A stretch of 64,000 bases of DNA, taken from positions 29,846 to 93,845 of the forward strand of contig CAZWJF010000012.1 in the NCBI GenBank assembly GCA_964634325.1. The letters run 5' to 3'. Under the pieces are notes generated by a model. It was not told the origin of the DNA. It saw only the letters and a list, made by a program, of their open reading frames with translations, and did no database searches. The DNA comes from JAJXWB01 sp964634325 (GTDB taxonomy: Bacteria; Pseudomonadota; Alphaproteobacteria; Rhizobiales; Beijerinckiaceae). The position numbers were made by a program, and so were the translations under genes. This document shows positions 1 through 8,805 of this stretch, piece by piece; position 1 is the first letter of the stretch; each line of letters begins with the position of its first letter.

Positions 1-1966
1 GGCCGGCGTCGACGATCCGCACGATGTCGGACATGATCGCGTTGAGATCGAAATCCTTGGGCGTATAGACCGCCGCCACGCCCGCCGTTTTCAGCACCTT
101 CTCGTCCTCGGGCGGGATGATGCCGCCGACGACGACGGGAATGTCGGTCAGGCCTTCCTTGCGCATGCGGTCCATCACATCGCGCACGAGCGGGACGTGC
201 GATCCGGAGAGGATCGACAGGCCCACGCAATGCACGCCCTCTTCGAGAGCGGCGTTGACGATTTCGGCCGGCGTCAGGCGAATGCCTTCGTAGACGACCT
301 CCATGCCGCAATCGCGCGCGCGCACGGCGATTTGCTCGGCGCCGTTGGAGTGGCCGTCGAGGCCGGGCTTGCCGACCAGGAATTTGATGCGCCGGCCCAA
401 CGCTTGAGAGACGCGCTCGACCTCGCCGCGGACGTTGGCGATGTCCCCGCCCGTCTGGCGCGCAGCGCGGCCGACGCCGGTCGGGGCGCGATATTCTCCG
501 AAGATTTCACGCAAGGTCGCGCCCCATTCGCCGGTTGTGACGCCAGCCTTTGCGGCGACGATGGACGGCTCCATGACGGAACGACCTTCGGACGCCGCCG
601 CGCGCAAATCGGCGAGCGCCTTTTCGACGGCCTTTTGGTCGCGCTGCTCGCGCCAGGCCTTGAGACGTTCGATCTGACGGGCCTCGACGCCCTCCGGCAC
701 GACCATGATCGCGCCTTCGCCCGCGGTCAGCGGCGAAGGTTCGGTCTCGACGAATTTGTTGACGCCGACGACGATCTGCTCGCCCTTCTCGATCGCTTCG
801 AGACGACGCGTATTGGATTCGACGAGCTTCGACTTCATGTAGCCTGTGTCTATGGCCGCGACCGCGCCGCCCATAGCGTCGATCGCGGCAAGTTCTTCGC
901 GCGCCGCCGCCTTGAGCTCTTCGACCTTGCGGGTGATCTCCGCGCTCCCGTCGAAAATGTCGGCGTATTCGAGAAGGTCGGTCTCGTAGGCGAGGATTTG
1001 CTGCATACGCAGCGACCATTGCTGATCAAAGGGACGCGGCAGGCCGAGCGCTTCGTTCCAAGCGGGCAATTGCACGGCGCGGGCGCGCGCGTTCTTGGAG
1101 AGGACGACGGCGAGCGTCTCAAGCAGGATGCGGTAGACGTTGTTTTCCGGTTGTTGTTCGGTCAGCCCGAGCGAATTGACCTGAACGCCATAGCGGAAAC
1201 GGCGCATCTTCTCGTTCTTCACGCCGTAACGATCGCGTGTGATCTCGTCCCAAAGCTCCGTGAAGGCGCGCATCTTGCAGAGTTCGGTGACGAAGCGCAT
1301 GCCCGCGTTCACGAAGAACGAGATGCGCCCGACGACGTCCTCGAATTCGGCTTCCGAGACGCCCGCCGCTTTCACCGTGTCGAGCACTGCCACCGCAGTG
1401 GCGAGCGCATAGGACAGTTCCTGCACCGGCGTCGCGCCGGCCTCCTGCAGATGGTAGGAGCAGACGTTCATCGGGTTCCACTTGGGAACCTGCGCGGTCG
1501 TGAACAGGATCATGTCGCGTGTCAGGCGGAGCGATGGCGCGGGCGGGAAGACGTAGGTTCCGCGCGACAGATACTCCTTGATGATGTCGTTCTGCGTGGT
1601 GCCCTGAAGGGCCGTGCGCGGCGCGCCTTGCTCGTCTGCGGCTGCGATATACAGGGCCATCAGCCACGGCGCGGTGGCGTTGATGGTCATTGAGGTGTTC
1701 ATCTGGGCGATTGGAATGCCGTCGAACAGGGTGCGCATGTCGCCGAGATGCGAGACGGGCACCCCGACCTTGCCCACCTCGCCGCGGGCGAGTTGATGAT
1801 CGGAATCGTAGCCGGTCTGGGTCGGCAGATCGAAGGCGATCGAAAGACCGGTCTGGCCCTTGGCCAGATTGCCCTTGTAGAGCTTGTTCGACTCTGCGGC
1901 CGTCGAATGACCGGCGTAGGTGCGGAAAATCCAGGGCTTATCGCGGTGCGACCTGTTTTCGACCAT
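1..1966 (-). CDS. ecm: Ethylmalonyl-CoA mutase, 3' end cut by window edge
   Basis: Adenosylcobalamin-dependent mutase that converts ethylmalonyl-CoA to methylsuccinyl-CoA in the ethylmalonyl-CoA pathway. 655 residues are visible; the stop is off the left edge, and family length (about 650-690) suggests few residues are missing. The first ~500 residues are the mutase barrel. The C-terminal B12 domain shows the base-off motif D537-x-H539-xx-G542, followed by LSGSH and VVGG. The ATG at 1966 is preceded closely by GAGGA. Calling it Ecm rather than methylmalonyl-CoA mutase is inferred from the single-chain, MeaA-like architecture and from ccr diverging from it 253 bp away. A methylmalonyl-CoA mutase large subunit is the main alternative. 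Confidence 0.9.
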   Translation of the reverse strand, partial: MVENRSHRDKPWIFRTYAGHSTAAESNKLYKGNLAKGQTGLSIAFDLPTQTGYDSDHQLARGEVGKVGVPVSHLGDMRTLFDGIPIAQMNTSMTINATAPWLMALYIAAADEQGAPRTALQGTTQNDIIKEYLSRGTYVFPPAPSLRLTRDMILFTTAQVPKWNPMNVCSYHLQEAGATPVQELSYALATAVAVLDTVKAAGVSEAEFEDVVGRISFFVNAGMRFVTELCKMRAFTELWDEITRDRYGVKNEKMRRFRYGVQVNSLGLTEQQPENNVYRILLETLAVVLSKNARARAVQLPAWNEALGLPRPFDQQWSLRMQQILAYETDLLEYADIFDGSAEITRKVEELKAAAREELAAIDAMGGAVAAIDTGYMKSKLVESNTRRLEAIEKGEQIVVGVNKFVETEPSPLTAGEGAIMVVPEGVEARQIERLKAWREQRDQKAVEKALADLRAAASEGRSVMEPSIVAAKAGVTTGEWGATLREIFGEYRAPTGVGRAARQTGGDIANVRGEVERVSQALGRRIKFLVGKPGLDGHSNGAEQIAVRARDCGMEVVYEGIRLTPAEIVNAALEEGVHCVGLSILSGSHVPLVRDVMDRMRKEGLTDIPVVVGGIIPPEDEKVLKTAGVAAVYTPKDFDLNAIMSDIVRIVDAG

Positions 1967-2067
1967 CTGATCCTCGCCAGCCAGCGCGCTCTTGGCGCAT
2001 CCCTACCTGTTTCCGAGCCAGCCTGACAATTGACGCAAGGTCGACCAATCGCCAAGAGGACCGGCAT

Positions 2068-2155
2068 TGCAAAACACCTGCAAAACGCCGCATATGAAGG
2101 CAGGCGTTTCCGTTTATTCATGAACCATCTTGCTTTGTGACGCAATTTCTATAGT
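2068..2155. promoter_or_regulatory. ecm/ccr intergenic control region with phased direct repeat
   Basis: The 253-bp gap between divergent ecm and ccr holds a direct repeat of TGCAAAAC at 2068-2075 and 2079-2086. The copies start exactly 11 bp apart, one helical turn, as expected for a regulator binding one DNA face. Further right, TATAGT at 2150-2155 looks like a -10 box for ccr and would give a leader of about 60 bases; no convincing -35 was found. The binding protein is unknown; RamB-type regulators of acetate genes are a candidate by inference only. Confidence 0.4.
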
Positions 2156-2219
2156 GCAATGCAGCGTAACAGGTAAGATGGCAGTCCCAAACAGGGTCGA
2201 ACGATCGAGGGAGCAGGCA

Positions 2220-3506
<1,287 letters not shown>

Positions 3507-3523
3507 GAATTAGGGTCTGACAT

Positions 3524-4426
3524 TCAGCCGGCGCGCGGGGGCTCCTGCGCGCCGGTTTTTTTGCGCGCCGCGGCGAGGATCGCAGAATTCACTTCGCCGC
3601 CGAAGATGAAGATCGCCGACAGGACATAAAGAAACACGAGCGCGATCATCACCGAGGCGAGGCCCGCATAGGTTGTAACGTAGTTTTGCGAGAAGCGGGC
3701 GAGGTAGAAACCGAAACCCTCGCCAAATGCGAGCCAGAGCACGAGCGTCAGTCCGACGCCCGGCGCGATCTCGCGGAAGGCGCGCTTGCCAGCCGCGAGA
3801 TATTTGTGGGCGAAGACCAGCGTTCCGAGCAGGATCAGCGAAATGGTCGCGAGCCGAAATGCGTCGAACAATCCCTGCAAGTCCGCAAGGTGCGGAAGCC
3901 AGCGCACAGCCTGGGCCCAGACGATCGGCTCGAGGACCACGAGGAAGGTGAAGCCCATCAGCGCGACGGCGCCGACCAGCACGAAAAATATGCTTTCGAA
4001 GCGCAGCAGCCACCACGCCCGGACGTCCGTCATGTCGTAGGCGCGGTTGAGGCCGATCCGGACAGCGTCGACCGCGCTGGAAGCGAAGTACACCGCAAGC
4101 AAGGCGCTCACGGTGGCAAGCCCTGTGCGCGGCCGGGTGAGGACGCTTTCGACCTCGTGCGCGATCGGCCCGGCCACTTGCGGCGGCCAGCTTTCGAACA
4201 GAAGCGCCGTCGCGCGCTGGGCGAGATCGGGCGTGCCGATGAAGCCGGCCAGCGCGCCGACCAGAATCAGAAATGGAAAGAGCGACGTCAGACCCGACAG
4301 GGCGATATGGCTGGCGATCGCCCAACCGTCGTCATCCGAGAACCGCATCCACGAACGGTAGAAAATCCGCCAGATCCGTCCGATCATTTTTGTGTCCGCG
4401 CCGTGAGCCGCTAGAAAGATTCGCAT
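3524..4426 (-). CDS. YihY/BrkB family inner-membrane protein
   Basis: 300-residue polytopic membrane protein of the YihY/virulence factor BrkB family, whose molecular function is not settled. The family pattern is visible: an N-terminal region ending in SHIALSGLTSLFPFLIL, a SSAVDAVRIGLNRAYD segment in the middle, and about six hydrophobic helices. The start is uncertain: the ATG at 4426 gives 300 residues, while an in-frame ATG at 4387 (MIGRIW) would remove 13 poorly hydrophobic residues. It converges on ccr and diverges from the EamA transporter with only about 40 bases between starts. Confidence 0.85.
   Translation of the reverse strand: MRIFLAAHGADTKMIGRIWRIFYRSWMRFSDDDGWAIASHIALSGLTSLFPFLILVGALAGFIGTPDLAQRATALLFESWPPQVAGPIAHEVESVLTRPRTGLATVSALLAVYFASSAVDAVRIGLNRAYDMTDVRAWWLLRFESIFFVLVGAVALMGFTFLVVLEPIVWAQAVRWLPHLADLQGLFDAFRLATISLILLGTLVFAHKYLAAGKRAFREIAPGVGLTLVLWLAFGEGFGFYLARFSQNYVTTYAGLASVMIALVFLYVLSAIFIFGGEVNSAILAAARKKTGAQEPPRAG
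3528..3562 (+). terminator. Rho-independent terminator of ccr
   Basis: A perfect 9-bp GC stem (3528-3536 with 3547-3555) and a 10-base loop are followed by seven T residues (3556-3562) on the plus strand. The hairpin overlaps the last codons of the convergent YihY-type gene, so the terminator sequence is also coding on the other strand. Confidence 0.85.
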
Positions 4427-4469
4427 TCCCTGAACGCGCCGACCAGCGAAATGGCGCAGAGGATCGAAA

Positions 4470-5342
4470 ATGCTCGTCCGGCTCGCGCCGATCCTGTTTC
4501 CCCTGATCTGGTCGACCGGCTGGATCGTCGCCCGCTATACCGTCGATTTCGCCGATCCGCTCGCTTTCCTGTGCATGCGGTATCTGTTCGCCGGGGGAGC
4601 GCTGGCGGCGTTCGCCTTCGCCTCCGGCGCGCAATGGCCGCGGAGCAGGATGGAGGCGACCCACGCCGTCGTTTCGGGCGTGTTGCTTCATGCGATCTAT
4701 CTCGGCGGCGTCTGGTGGGCGATCGAACACGGCGTGCCGGCTTCGATCTCGGCGCTGCTCGCCGCGCTCCAGCCGATCATGACCGCCTTTCTCGCGCCGG
4801 CGCTCGTCGGCGAGAAGATCGGCCTCGCGCGATGGACCGGCGTCGTCATCGGCTTCTCAGGCATTTGCCTGGTGCTCACGCCGAAGCTCGCGGGACTCGA
4901 TCCGATGCAGTTGCGCGCTGCGCTCGCGCCGATCGGCGTCAATTTCCTCGCAATGGTCGGAGTCACGGCCGGCACGTTCTACCAAAAGCGCTTCATCCAT
5001 TCCGGCGATCTGCGCACCGTGGCGGTGCTGCAATATGTCGGCGCGCTGGCGGCGGGACTGGCGCTGACAGCGGCTTTCGGCGAGTTTCGCATCCATTGGA
5101 CGCCGACTGCGATGGTCGTCATGGCATGGTCGGTGTTTGGCCTGTCGATCGGGGGCATCGCCCTGCTGCTGCTGCTGATTCGCCGCGGCGAAGTTTCCCG
5201 GTCCGCCCAGCTCATCTTTCTGGTGCCGCCGCTTTCGGCGATTCAGGCGCACGTCCTGTTCGGCGAAAATCCGACGTCTTTGCAAATTGTCGGAATGGCG
5301 TTGACGGCCTGCGGCGTCGCGCTGGCGGCGCGCGCGAGATAG
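4470..5342 (+). CDS. EamA/DMT-family transporter
   Basis: 290-residue drug/metabolite transporter superfamily protein, probably an inner-membrane exporter of a small metabolite; the substrate cannot be read from sequence. It has ten hydrophobic segments arranged as two five-helix EamA repeats (roughly residues 5-135 and 150-288). The signature in repeat 1, FLCMRYLFAGGALAAF, and the PPLSAIQAHVLFGE loop in repeat 2 are typical. It diverges from the YihY gene and ends 2 bp before the convergent membrane-protein gene at 5345, so transcription from both sides must be resolved in a very small space. Confidence 0.85.
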   Translation: MLVRLAPILFPLIWSTGWIVARYTVDFADPLAFLCMRYLFAGGALAAFAFASGAQWPRSRMEATHAVVSGVLLHAIYLGGVWWAIEHGVPASISALLAALQPIMTAFLAPALVGEKIGLARWTGVVIGFSGICLVLTPKLAGLDPMQLRAALAPIGVNFLAMVGVTAGTFYQKRFIHSGDLRTVAVLQYVGALAAGLALTAAFGEFRIHWTPTAMVVMAWSVFGLSIGGIALLLLLIRRGEVSRSAQLIFLVPPLSAIQAHVLFGENPTSLQIVGMALTACGVALAARAR

Positions 5343-5344
5343 CC

Positions 5345-5908
5345 TCAGGTCGGCTGACGGAGGCGGGCGCGGACACGGCTCCGGAACATCGCCAACTTCC
5401 GTGCAAGCGACGGCGCGCCGGTCGAGAGGCGCGCTGCGATCCTCGCCCGCAAGCTGGCGACAGATGCGCGGATCGCGGTCCGATAGGGATCGATCCGCTC
5501 ATGCGCCCAATCGCGGAAGGCGATCACCTGCGCGTAGAACCTTGCGAACCACGGCATCGTCATCAGACGGGCGTGACACACATCGAAAATGAACGCGGTG
5601 ACGCCAAGACCGACGGTCTTTGCGAGCAGGAACACGCCGCCGCCCAGAAGCACCCGGCCTTTGGCGATCAACGCCAGTCCGACCAGCTTGAACGGCAGGA
5701 TCACGAGCACGGGGACGACGAACAGGGCGAGCGCGAAGATCGCCGGCATCGAGTCAATCAGACGACGCAATGCGCGCCGAAGCGCCGGTATCGGCAGCGC
5801 GGCGACGATTGCGCCGATGAGGCCGCCGACCACGTCCCACAGCCACGCCTCGACCAGAAAGATCGCGGCGAGAAGCGTCCAGAAAAACCGTATCAGGCGG
5901 TCGCGCAT
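5345..5908 (-). CDS. Hypothetical membrane protein
   Basis: 187-residue protein of unknown function. The first ~115 residues contain about three or four hydrophobic segments (around residues 5-40, 55-75, 85-110). The last ~70 residues are strongly basic (Arg-rich) and likely cytosolic. A short PWFARFYAQVIAFRDW stretch separates membrane and basic parts. Similar small membrane proteins with basic tails are common in Hyphomicrobiales, but no named family was recognised. It converges with the EamA gene and lies downstream of lpdA on the same strand, without clear coupling to it. Confidence 0.65.
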   Translation of the reverse strand: MRDRLIRFFWTLLAAIFLVEAWLWDVVGGLIGAIVAALPIPALRRALRRLIDSMPAIFALALFVVPVLVILPFKLVGLALIAKGRVLLGGGVFLLAKTVGLGVTAFIFDVCHARLMTMPWFARFYAQVIAFRDWAHERIDPYRTAIRASVASLRARIAARLSTGAPSLARKLAMFRSRVRARLRQPT

Positions 5909-6003
5909 GTCAGACCTTGTCGCATGGAATTATCAAACTCCAGCTTAAAGGCGGCGGATTTATGCGCGGTGCGGCCCGGCACCCAGCGGGGCCACAGGCT
6001 TCA

Positions 6004-7416
6004 TCAAACGTGAATCGCGCGCTTGTCGACCGCGAGGGCCGCCTCCTTGACGGCTTCCGCGACGGTCGGGTGCGCATGGCACGTGCGGGCGAGGTCTTCG
6101 GCGGAGCCGCCGAACTCCATGAGCACGCAGGCTTCGGCGATCAGCTCGCCCGCGCCAAAACCGACGATATGCGCGCCGAGCACGCGATCCGTCGCCGCGT
6201 CCGCCAGAATTTTCACAAAACCATCGGCCTTGCGCATGGCGCGCGCGCGACCGTTGGCGGTCAGCGGGAACTTGCCGACCTTGTAGGCGACGCCCTTCTC
6301 CTTGAGGCTTTCCTCGGTCTCGCCGACCGAAGCGATCTCGGGGTTCGTGTAGACCACTCCGGGAATGACGCCGTAGTTCACGTGGCCATGCTGACCGGCG
6401 AGGATTTCAGCGACCGCCACGCCCTCGTCTTCGGCCTTGTGGGCGAGCATCGGGCCGCGCACGACGTCGCCGATGGCGTAGACGCCCGGCACGTTCGAGG
6501 CGAAATGGTCGTCGATGACCACGCGACCGCGCTCCATGGCGACGCCCGCTTCTTCCAGTCCGAGTCCCTCCGTATAGGGGACGCGGCCAGTGGCGATCAG
6601 CACGCGGTCCGCGTCGACCGTCTGCGCGTCGCCGCCGGCGACCGGTTCGAAGCTGACCTTGGCGGACGAACCCTTCACGGTCACTTCCGTGACCTTGGAG
6701 GCGAGCTTGAAGGCGACGCCCTGCTTTTCGAGCATGCGCTGGAATTGCTTGACCACCTCGCCGTCCATGCCGGGCAGGATCCGGTCGAGATATTCGATGA
6801 CCGTGACTTCGGAGCCGAGGCGGCGCCAGACGGAACCGAGTTCGAGGCCGATCACGCCGGCGCCGACGACGACGAGCTTCTTCGGCACGGCGCCGAGTTC
6901 GAGAGCGCCGGTGGATGAGACGACGACCTTCTCGTCGAAGACGATCGGCTGACCGTTCTTGTCGCGCAATTGCGCGACGTCCGAGCCCGTGGCGATCACG
7001 ATGTTCTTCGTCTCGTGGGCGGCGACAGAGCCGTCCTCGGCCTTCACTTCCACTTTGCCGGGTCCGGCGATGCGGCCCGCGCCGGAGAGCACGTCGACCT
7101 TGTTCTTCTTCATGAGGAAAGCGACGCCGTTGACGTTGGCGGCGACGGTTTCCGCCTTGTGCTTCATCATGGCGGGCAGATCGAGCTTCGGCTTGCCGAC
7201 GATCACACCGAGCGCAGGAAGATCATGCGCGGCCTCTTCGAACATTTCCGAGGCGTGCAGCAGCGCCTTGGAGGGGATGCAGCCGACGTTGAGGCAGGTG
7301 CCGCCGAGCGTCTTGCGCTTCTCGACGATGGCGACTTTCATGCCCAACTGCGCCGCGCGGATCGCGCAGACGTATCCGCCGGGGCCGGCGCCGATGACGA
7401 TGAGATCGTAGGCCAT
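6004..7416 (-). CDS. lpdA: Dihydrolipoyl dehydrogenase (E3)
   Basis: FAD- and NAD-dependent E3 component that reoxidises the lipoyl arm of the 2-oxoglutarate dehydrogenase complex. The 470-residue protein has the FAD motif GAGPGG near residue 9, the redox-active disulfide C41-x4-C46 in GGTCLNVGCIPS, an NAD-binding GAGVIG motif mid-protein, and the C-terminal HPTVAE catalytic histidine region. The ATG at 7416 is preferred over the ATG at 7437 because GGAG lies 5 bases upstream and the protein then starts at the Rossmann strand. It is the last gene of the mdh-suc block and is separated from sucB by a palindromic repeat. Confidence 0.96.
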   Translation of the reverse strand: MAYDLIVIGAGPGGYVCAIRAAQLGMKVAIVEKRKTLGGTCLNVGCIPSKALLHASEMFEEAAHDLPALGVIVGKPKLDLPAMMKHKAETVAANVNGVAFLMKKNKVDVLSGAGRIAGPGKVEVKAEDGSVAAHETKNIVIATGSDVAQLRDKNGQPIVFDEKVVVSSTGALELGAVPKKLVVVGAGVIGLELGSVWRRLGSEVTVIEYLDRILPGMDGEVVKQFQRMLEKQGVAFKLASKVTEVTVKGSSAKVSFEPVAGGDAQTVDADRVLIATGRVPYTEGLGLEEAGVAMERGRVVIDDHFASNVPGVYAIGDVVRGPMLAHKAEDEGVAVAEILAGQHGHVNYGVIPGVVYTNPEIASVGETEESLKEKGVAYKVGKFPLTANGRARAMRKADGFVKILADAATDRVLGAHIVGFGAGELIAEACVLMEFGGSAEDLARTCHAHPTVAEAVKEAALAVDKRAIHV

Positions 7417-7451
7417 GAGTGCTCCGAAATGCTGCATTCCGGCGGTTCGTC

Positions 7452-7523
7452 ATTCCCGCAAACGCGGGAATCCAGCCAATCAGGCCGGACCGGAGAGAAC
7501 GGGGTCCCCGCGCTCGCGGGGAC
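7452..7523. repeat. Two palindromic intergenic elements between sucB and lpdA
   Basis: Two hairpins lie in tandem in the 119-bp sucB-lpdA gap. The first is ATTCCCGC-AAAC-GCGGGAAT (7452-7471), a perfect 8-bp stem. The second is GTCCCCGCG-CT-CGCGGGGAC (7504-7523), a perfect 9-bp inverted repeat. They resemble the extragenic palindromes common in alphaproteobacteria. Neither has a T-run, so transcript stabilisation or differential expression of lpdA relative to sucAB is more likely than termination. Confidence 0.75.
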
Positions 7524-7535
7524 GACGACGGTTGA

Positions 7536-8756
7536 TCAGAGATCCAGCACCAGCCGCGCGGGATCTTCCAGGTTCTCCTTGACGCGCACGAGGAAGGTGA
7601 CCGCCTCCTTGCCGTCGACGATGCGGTGATCGTAGGAGAGCGCCAGATACATCATCGGGCGAATCTCGATCTTGCCGCCGACGACCATCGGACGATCCTG
7701 GATCTTGTGCATGCCGAGAATGCCGGACTGCGGCGCGTTGAGGATCGGCGTCGACATCAGCGAGCCGTAGACGCCGCCGTTCGAGATCGTGAACGTGCCG
7801 CCCTGCATGTCCTCGATGCCGAGCTTGCCGTCGCGGGCGCGCTTGCCGAAATCGCCGATGGCTTTCTCAACCTGCGCGATCGACATCTGATCCGCATCGC
7901 GCACCACCGGCACCACGAGGCCCTTGTCCGTGCCGACGGCGACGCCGATGTGGCAGAAGTTCTTGTAGATGATGTCCGTGCCGTCGATCTCGGCGTTGAC
8001 GGCGGGCACTTCCTTCAGCGCCTGGCAGCAGGCTTTCACGAAAAAGCCCATGAAGCCGAGCTTGACGCCGTGTTTCTTCTCGAAGGCGTCCTTGTACTGC
8101 GCGCGCAACGCCATCATTGCGCCCATGTCGACCTCGTTGAAGGTCGTGAGCATCGCAGCGACGTTCTGCGCGTCCTTGAGGCGGCGCGCGATGGTTTGAC
8201 GCAGTTTCGTCATGCGCACGCGCTCTTCGCGCGAAGCGTCGGCCGGCGCCGAAGCCGGACGCGCCGCGACCGGAGCGGCTGACGGCGCAGCAGCGGGCGG
8301 ATTGGCGATGTGGGCGAGCACGTCGCCCTTGAGCACCTGACCGCGCTTGCCGGAACCGGCGACAGCGCCGGCGTCGACGCCGGCGTCGGCGGCGACCTTC
8401 GCGGCGGCCGGCGAAGGCGGCATGGCGGTCCCGCCGGCTGCAGGCGCAGGCGCCGGAGCGGCGGCCTTGGCCGGAGCGGGGGCAGCGGCCTTGGCGGGCG
8501 CCGGCGCAGCGCCGGCCGCGCCTTCGGCGATCTGGCCGAGAAGCGCGCCCGGCGTCACAGTCTCGCCGTCCTTGGCGACGATTTCGGCAAGCACGCCAGC
8601 CGCAGGCGCGTTGACTTCGAGCGTGACCTTGTCCGTCTCCAGCTCGACCAAGGGCTCGTCGGCCTTGACCGCGTCGCCAGGCTTCTTGAACCACTTGCCG
8701 ATCGTCGCCTCGGAGACGGATTCGCCGAGCGTAGGCACCCGAATTTCTGTCGCCAT
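7536..8756 (-). CDS. sucB: 2-oxoglutarate dehydrogenase E2 (dihydrolipoamide succinyltransferase)
   Basis: Core subunit of the 2-oxoglutarate dehydrogenase complex; it transfers the succinyl group from lipoate to CoA. 406 residues. The N-terminal lipoyl domain carries the lipoylated lysine K43 in ETDKVTLEV. An Ala/Pro-rich linker (about 78-112) follows, then the E3-binding domain (about 113-150), a second Ala/Pro linker, and the catalytic domain from about 180 with SYDHRIVDG near residue 377 supplying the active-site His. A single lipoyl domain is usual for this enzyme. It lies 49 bp downstream of sucA on the same strand. Confidence 0.97.
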   Translation of the reverse strand: MATEIRVPTLGESVSEATIGKWFKKPGDAVKADEPLVELETDKVTLEVNAPAAGVLAEIVAKDGETVTPGALLGQIAEGAAGAAPAPAKAAAPAPAKAAAPAPAPAAGGTAMPPSPAAAKVAADAGVDAGAVAGSGKRGQVLKGDVLAHIANPPAAAPSAAPVAARPASAPADASREERVRMTKLRQTIARRLKDAQNVAAMLTTFNEVDMGAMMALRAQYKDAFEKKHGVKLGFMGFFVKACCQALKEVPAVNAEIDGTDIIYKNFCHIGVAVGTDKGLVVPVVRDADQMSIAQVEKAIGDFGKRARDGKLGIEDMQGGTFTISNGGVYGSLMSTPILNAPQSGILGMHKIQDRPMVVGGKIEIRPMMYLALSYDHRIVDGKEAVTFLVRVKENLEDPARLVLDL

Positions 8757-8805
8757 GTATTTCCTCGCCGCTAGGGGCGTCCCTGTTCGATTTCGATGTT
8801 GAAGG

